DNA from: Branchinecta lynchi
Taxonomy: Eukaryota; Arthropoda; Branchiopoda; Anostraca; Branchinectidae
Assembly: GCA_023053575.1 (NCBI GenBank)
Contig: JAKZAP010000021.1
Coordinates: forward strand, 14,012,212 to 14,076,211
Length of the DNA stretch: 64,000 nt
Direction: 5' to 3'
The notes below the pieces were generated by a model. It did no database searches and was not told the origin of the DNA. It saw only the letters and a list, made by a program, of their open reading frames with translations. Numbering within the stretch: the first letter of the stretch is position 1; every line of letters starts with the position of its first letter. Shown one piece after another: positions 58,201-61,200 of the stretch. Position numbers and translations under genes: made by a program.

Positions 58201-61200
58201 CCCCGAGGACTTCTCAGGAAATCAAAGGGAACGGCAAAAATAGAGGGAGTCACTCCACGCGGACTCCGCGTCTGGAAAATAACGAGAACACGGGGAATGC
58301 TTCCAAAATGAATTTTCTTTTAAAAATAAATATGCAGTTGATGAAAATAGCCTGGATCCAATTATATTTTTGGTTTTGTTTATTCTGATTGTTTTTAATT
58401 AATTTCCAGCAAAAAGTGATTCCCCTCTGAATCTGAAAGGGAGTCCTTTTTTGGGATGGTGATGATAATCGGAGCATTACCGTCCGTGGGGACTCGCGAG
58501 AATACGCGGAGTGAGTCCCCGGGACAGACAAAAACGCGGGGACTCCTCAAGTGGAGTCTTCAGGGAACGGCGGGAATACTCCTATAGTTTCTAAATATAC
58601 CGATCTCGCTCTCTCACACTTTAGTTCTAGCTCCTTATGCCGGACTGTTGGTTGCTACAGGTCGTTACCAGACGTGTATATTCAATTCAGTTCAGTTCAA
58701 TTCAATATAATCTAAAAAACAGACAAGGGACATGACGATGTTTTTTTAAAATCAAAACATAACGTCATAACAGAACAATCTACAAGTATATACAATTTTG
58801 CGACATTTACACCGACGTCTTATGATAAATATGGTCTATAACATGCTAGACTACGATTAATAAAATACAAATAACATAAAAGTTAACGTTCAAAAGCGCT
58901 CCGAGTTATATAAACGAACAAACGAGGGGACGAAACTCCGAGCATGCCTTGTCCGCAAAGCTACCACCGGCTCTAAACGAGGCACAGGGTCGGCAGCTTG
59001 ACGAGGAAGACGAATTCCGGAGGGGAGAAAATCAGGGGGGAGTAAATACCCTTAGTTTTTCGAGAATACGAAGAATCTTTTCATGAAAAAAGAAGGAAAA
59101 CTCACATACAACAAACATTGTGGTCCAAGAAGCTAGGCTTATGGGCGTAATCAGCACGCCAACATTCCAAATGCGCTTATCAGTTACTTTATAAATTACT
59201 TTGTATTTCTCTGGCGCTAGAGTCGTTCTCTTCTAGCAAAGTTTTGTCACGCGTTATTCTTAAAATTAAAATGAAATTGAACCCGAGGTCGGTTTTGATG
59301 TTACTTTAGTTCAGACTAGTGTGGATTCTTAAGAATATCAAAAGGACAAAGTTGATAGCCACCATACCCTTCGCCAAAATAAATACAAATTAAACTATGT
59401 AGCTGGTCGTGGAGCTTTGTAGGGGTCGAAACTTATTTTGTTCATTTATTTTTGCATTTAATAAAATTGAACTATATATATATGTTTTATTTGTAACCCG
59501 CCAAATACACAAGTTGGTAAAGAGAACAACGAAAAACAACACAAGATAGATAACAGTGTAAACACACTTGAACTTAACTAAACTCAACTTAACTGAACCC
59601 TAAGTTTCCTTTTTCAGATTAAAGAGGGTTGTCTCAATAATCATTCATGGTGTTTCGGGCCTATCCGCGCTCGTATCTGCGAATACAAAATAATGCAACT
59701 TCAGAGAGGTTATTTCAAGCTTTAATTTATCACTTCTGTACAAAATGTCTGTAAACGAAGGCCAAAGCCGGAGACACTTGGTCGAGTTTCCATTACTACT
59801 TTATTTTTTAATTAAGTTTAATTAGATATTAATTTATTAATTCTTATTTTCTAGTGAATGCGCCTAAAGTAGTCTGCTACATCGCTTCATGGTCCCTCAA
59901 ACGACCCGGATCCGGTCGATTCAAACCCGAACACATTGACCCTACCCTATGCACTCACGTCATTGTCGCATTTGGCACACTAGAAGATTCCCGATTGGTC
60001 GATTCCGTTGATGGATCTACCCAATCCGCATCCGCCAAGAATTATTACGATAAGGTCATAGCTATAAAGGAGAAAAATCCAAATGTTAAGGTAAGACTAT
60101 TTTGCCTTTTTTTTCGGGGGGGGGGGGAGAGGTGGCTGTTCTATTGATGGAGTTGCAGTAAAGTAATACTGAATGTACGAAAAAAAAATTATTTTTTATT
60201 TATCAATGAGCTGATTCGTCGCCTGCCTTGCCAGACGTTTCAGCAAATCGCGTGTCAAGTCTTCAACTCAGTTTTGATACTCATTTCGGCGCAAGACACA
60301 AAGGCAGGGATACAAATTTATTTATTTATTTCCCTCAGAATTGAGGAGTACAAAATAATGTATAAAACAGAACTATGCCTAAACCATCTGGTCCATTCAT
60401 TAACACATAAATACTATAAAAAATACACACGATTTCGACAACTAAGCTACAATTATTATTCACTTGTTAAAAAATGGGTACAGGTTGTGGGTTTGGAGGG
60501 CTACCGAAGATTTTTCAGTCATGTAGTTGGACCAACTTACGTATTTAGGTTGCGTTCCAGAACTAAACGGTTGTTAACAAATTGTTAACAGGTTTTGCGT
60601 TCTTAAGTTTCTGATTTCGAATTTAAGCTCCGCCCACTTACGATTTCCGTTCCGGAGCTTCACGATTGTTAACTATTTTGTATGACGATAGTTGGTAAGC
60701 ATGTTTGGAAAAGCTAACAATTGTGGAATTGGGAAAAGTTACCGATCGTTAAAGCTGCAGTGAGCTCCATCCCGAAGTGAAGTTGACGATTTTTAACAAT
60801 TACTAAAGGACCCCTCTTTCTTATCTGCATATTAAACCATTCCTTAGCTCCCTTGCGGAATTATATGCTCCTGAAATCCCCCACTTTCGTCATTGTTTCG
60901 TTTTGTTCCTTACGTCCTTTTTCACGCAAAGCACATTTGTCCGAAAGCTTCAAGGTTCGCCGATGCTCTTTCGCACATTAGGACATGGGAAGCTTCACAC
61001 TGTTATTTTGCTAGGGGTGGGTAACCTATTAGTTGTATTTTTAGGCTCACAGGTTCACACTGGGCTGGAGTTTCGCAGCTGGCTCCAAAATTCGTGGTCG
61101 TGTCAAGAAAAACCGTATTTCGGAGAGCGATAAAATCTCATTTGGATATGTTCTTTCTAGGTTCTTCTGGCAATCGGAGGCTGGGCGTTTGGTTCCAAGC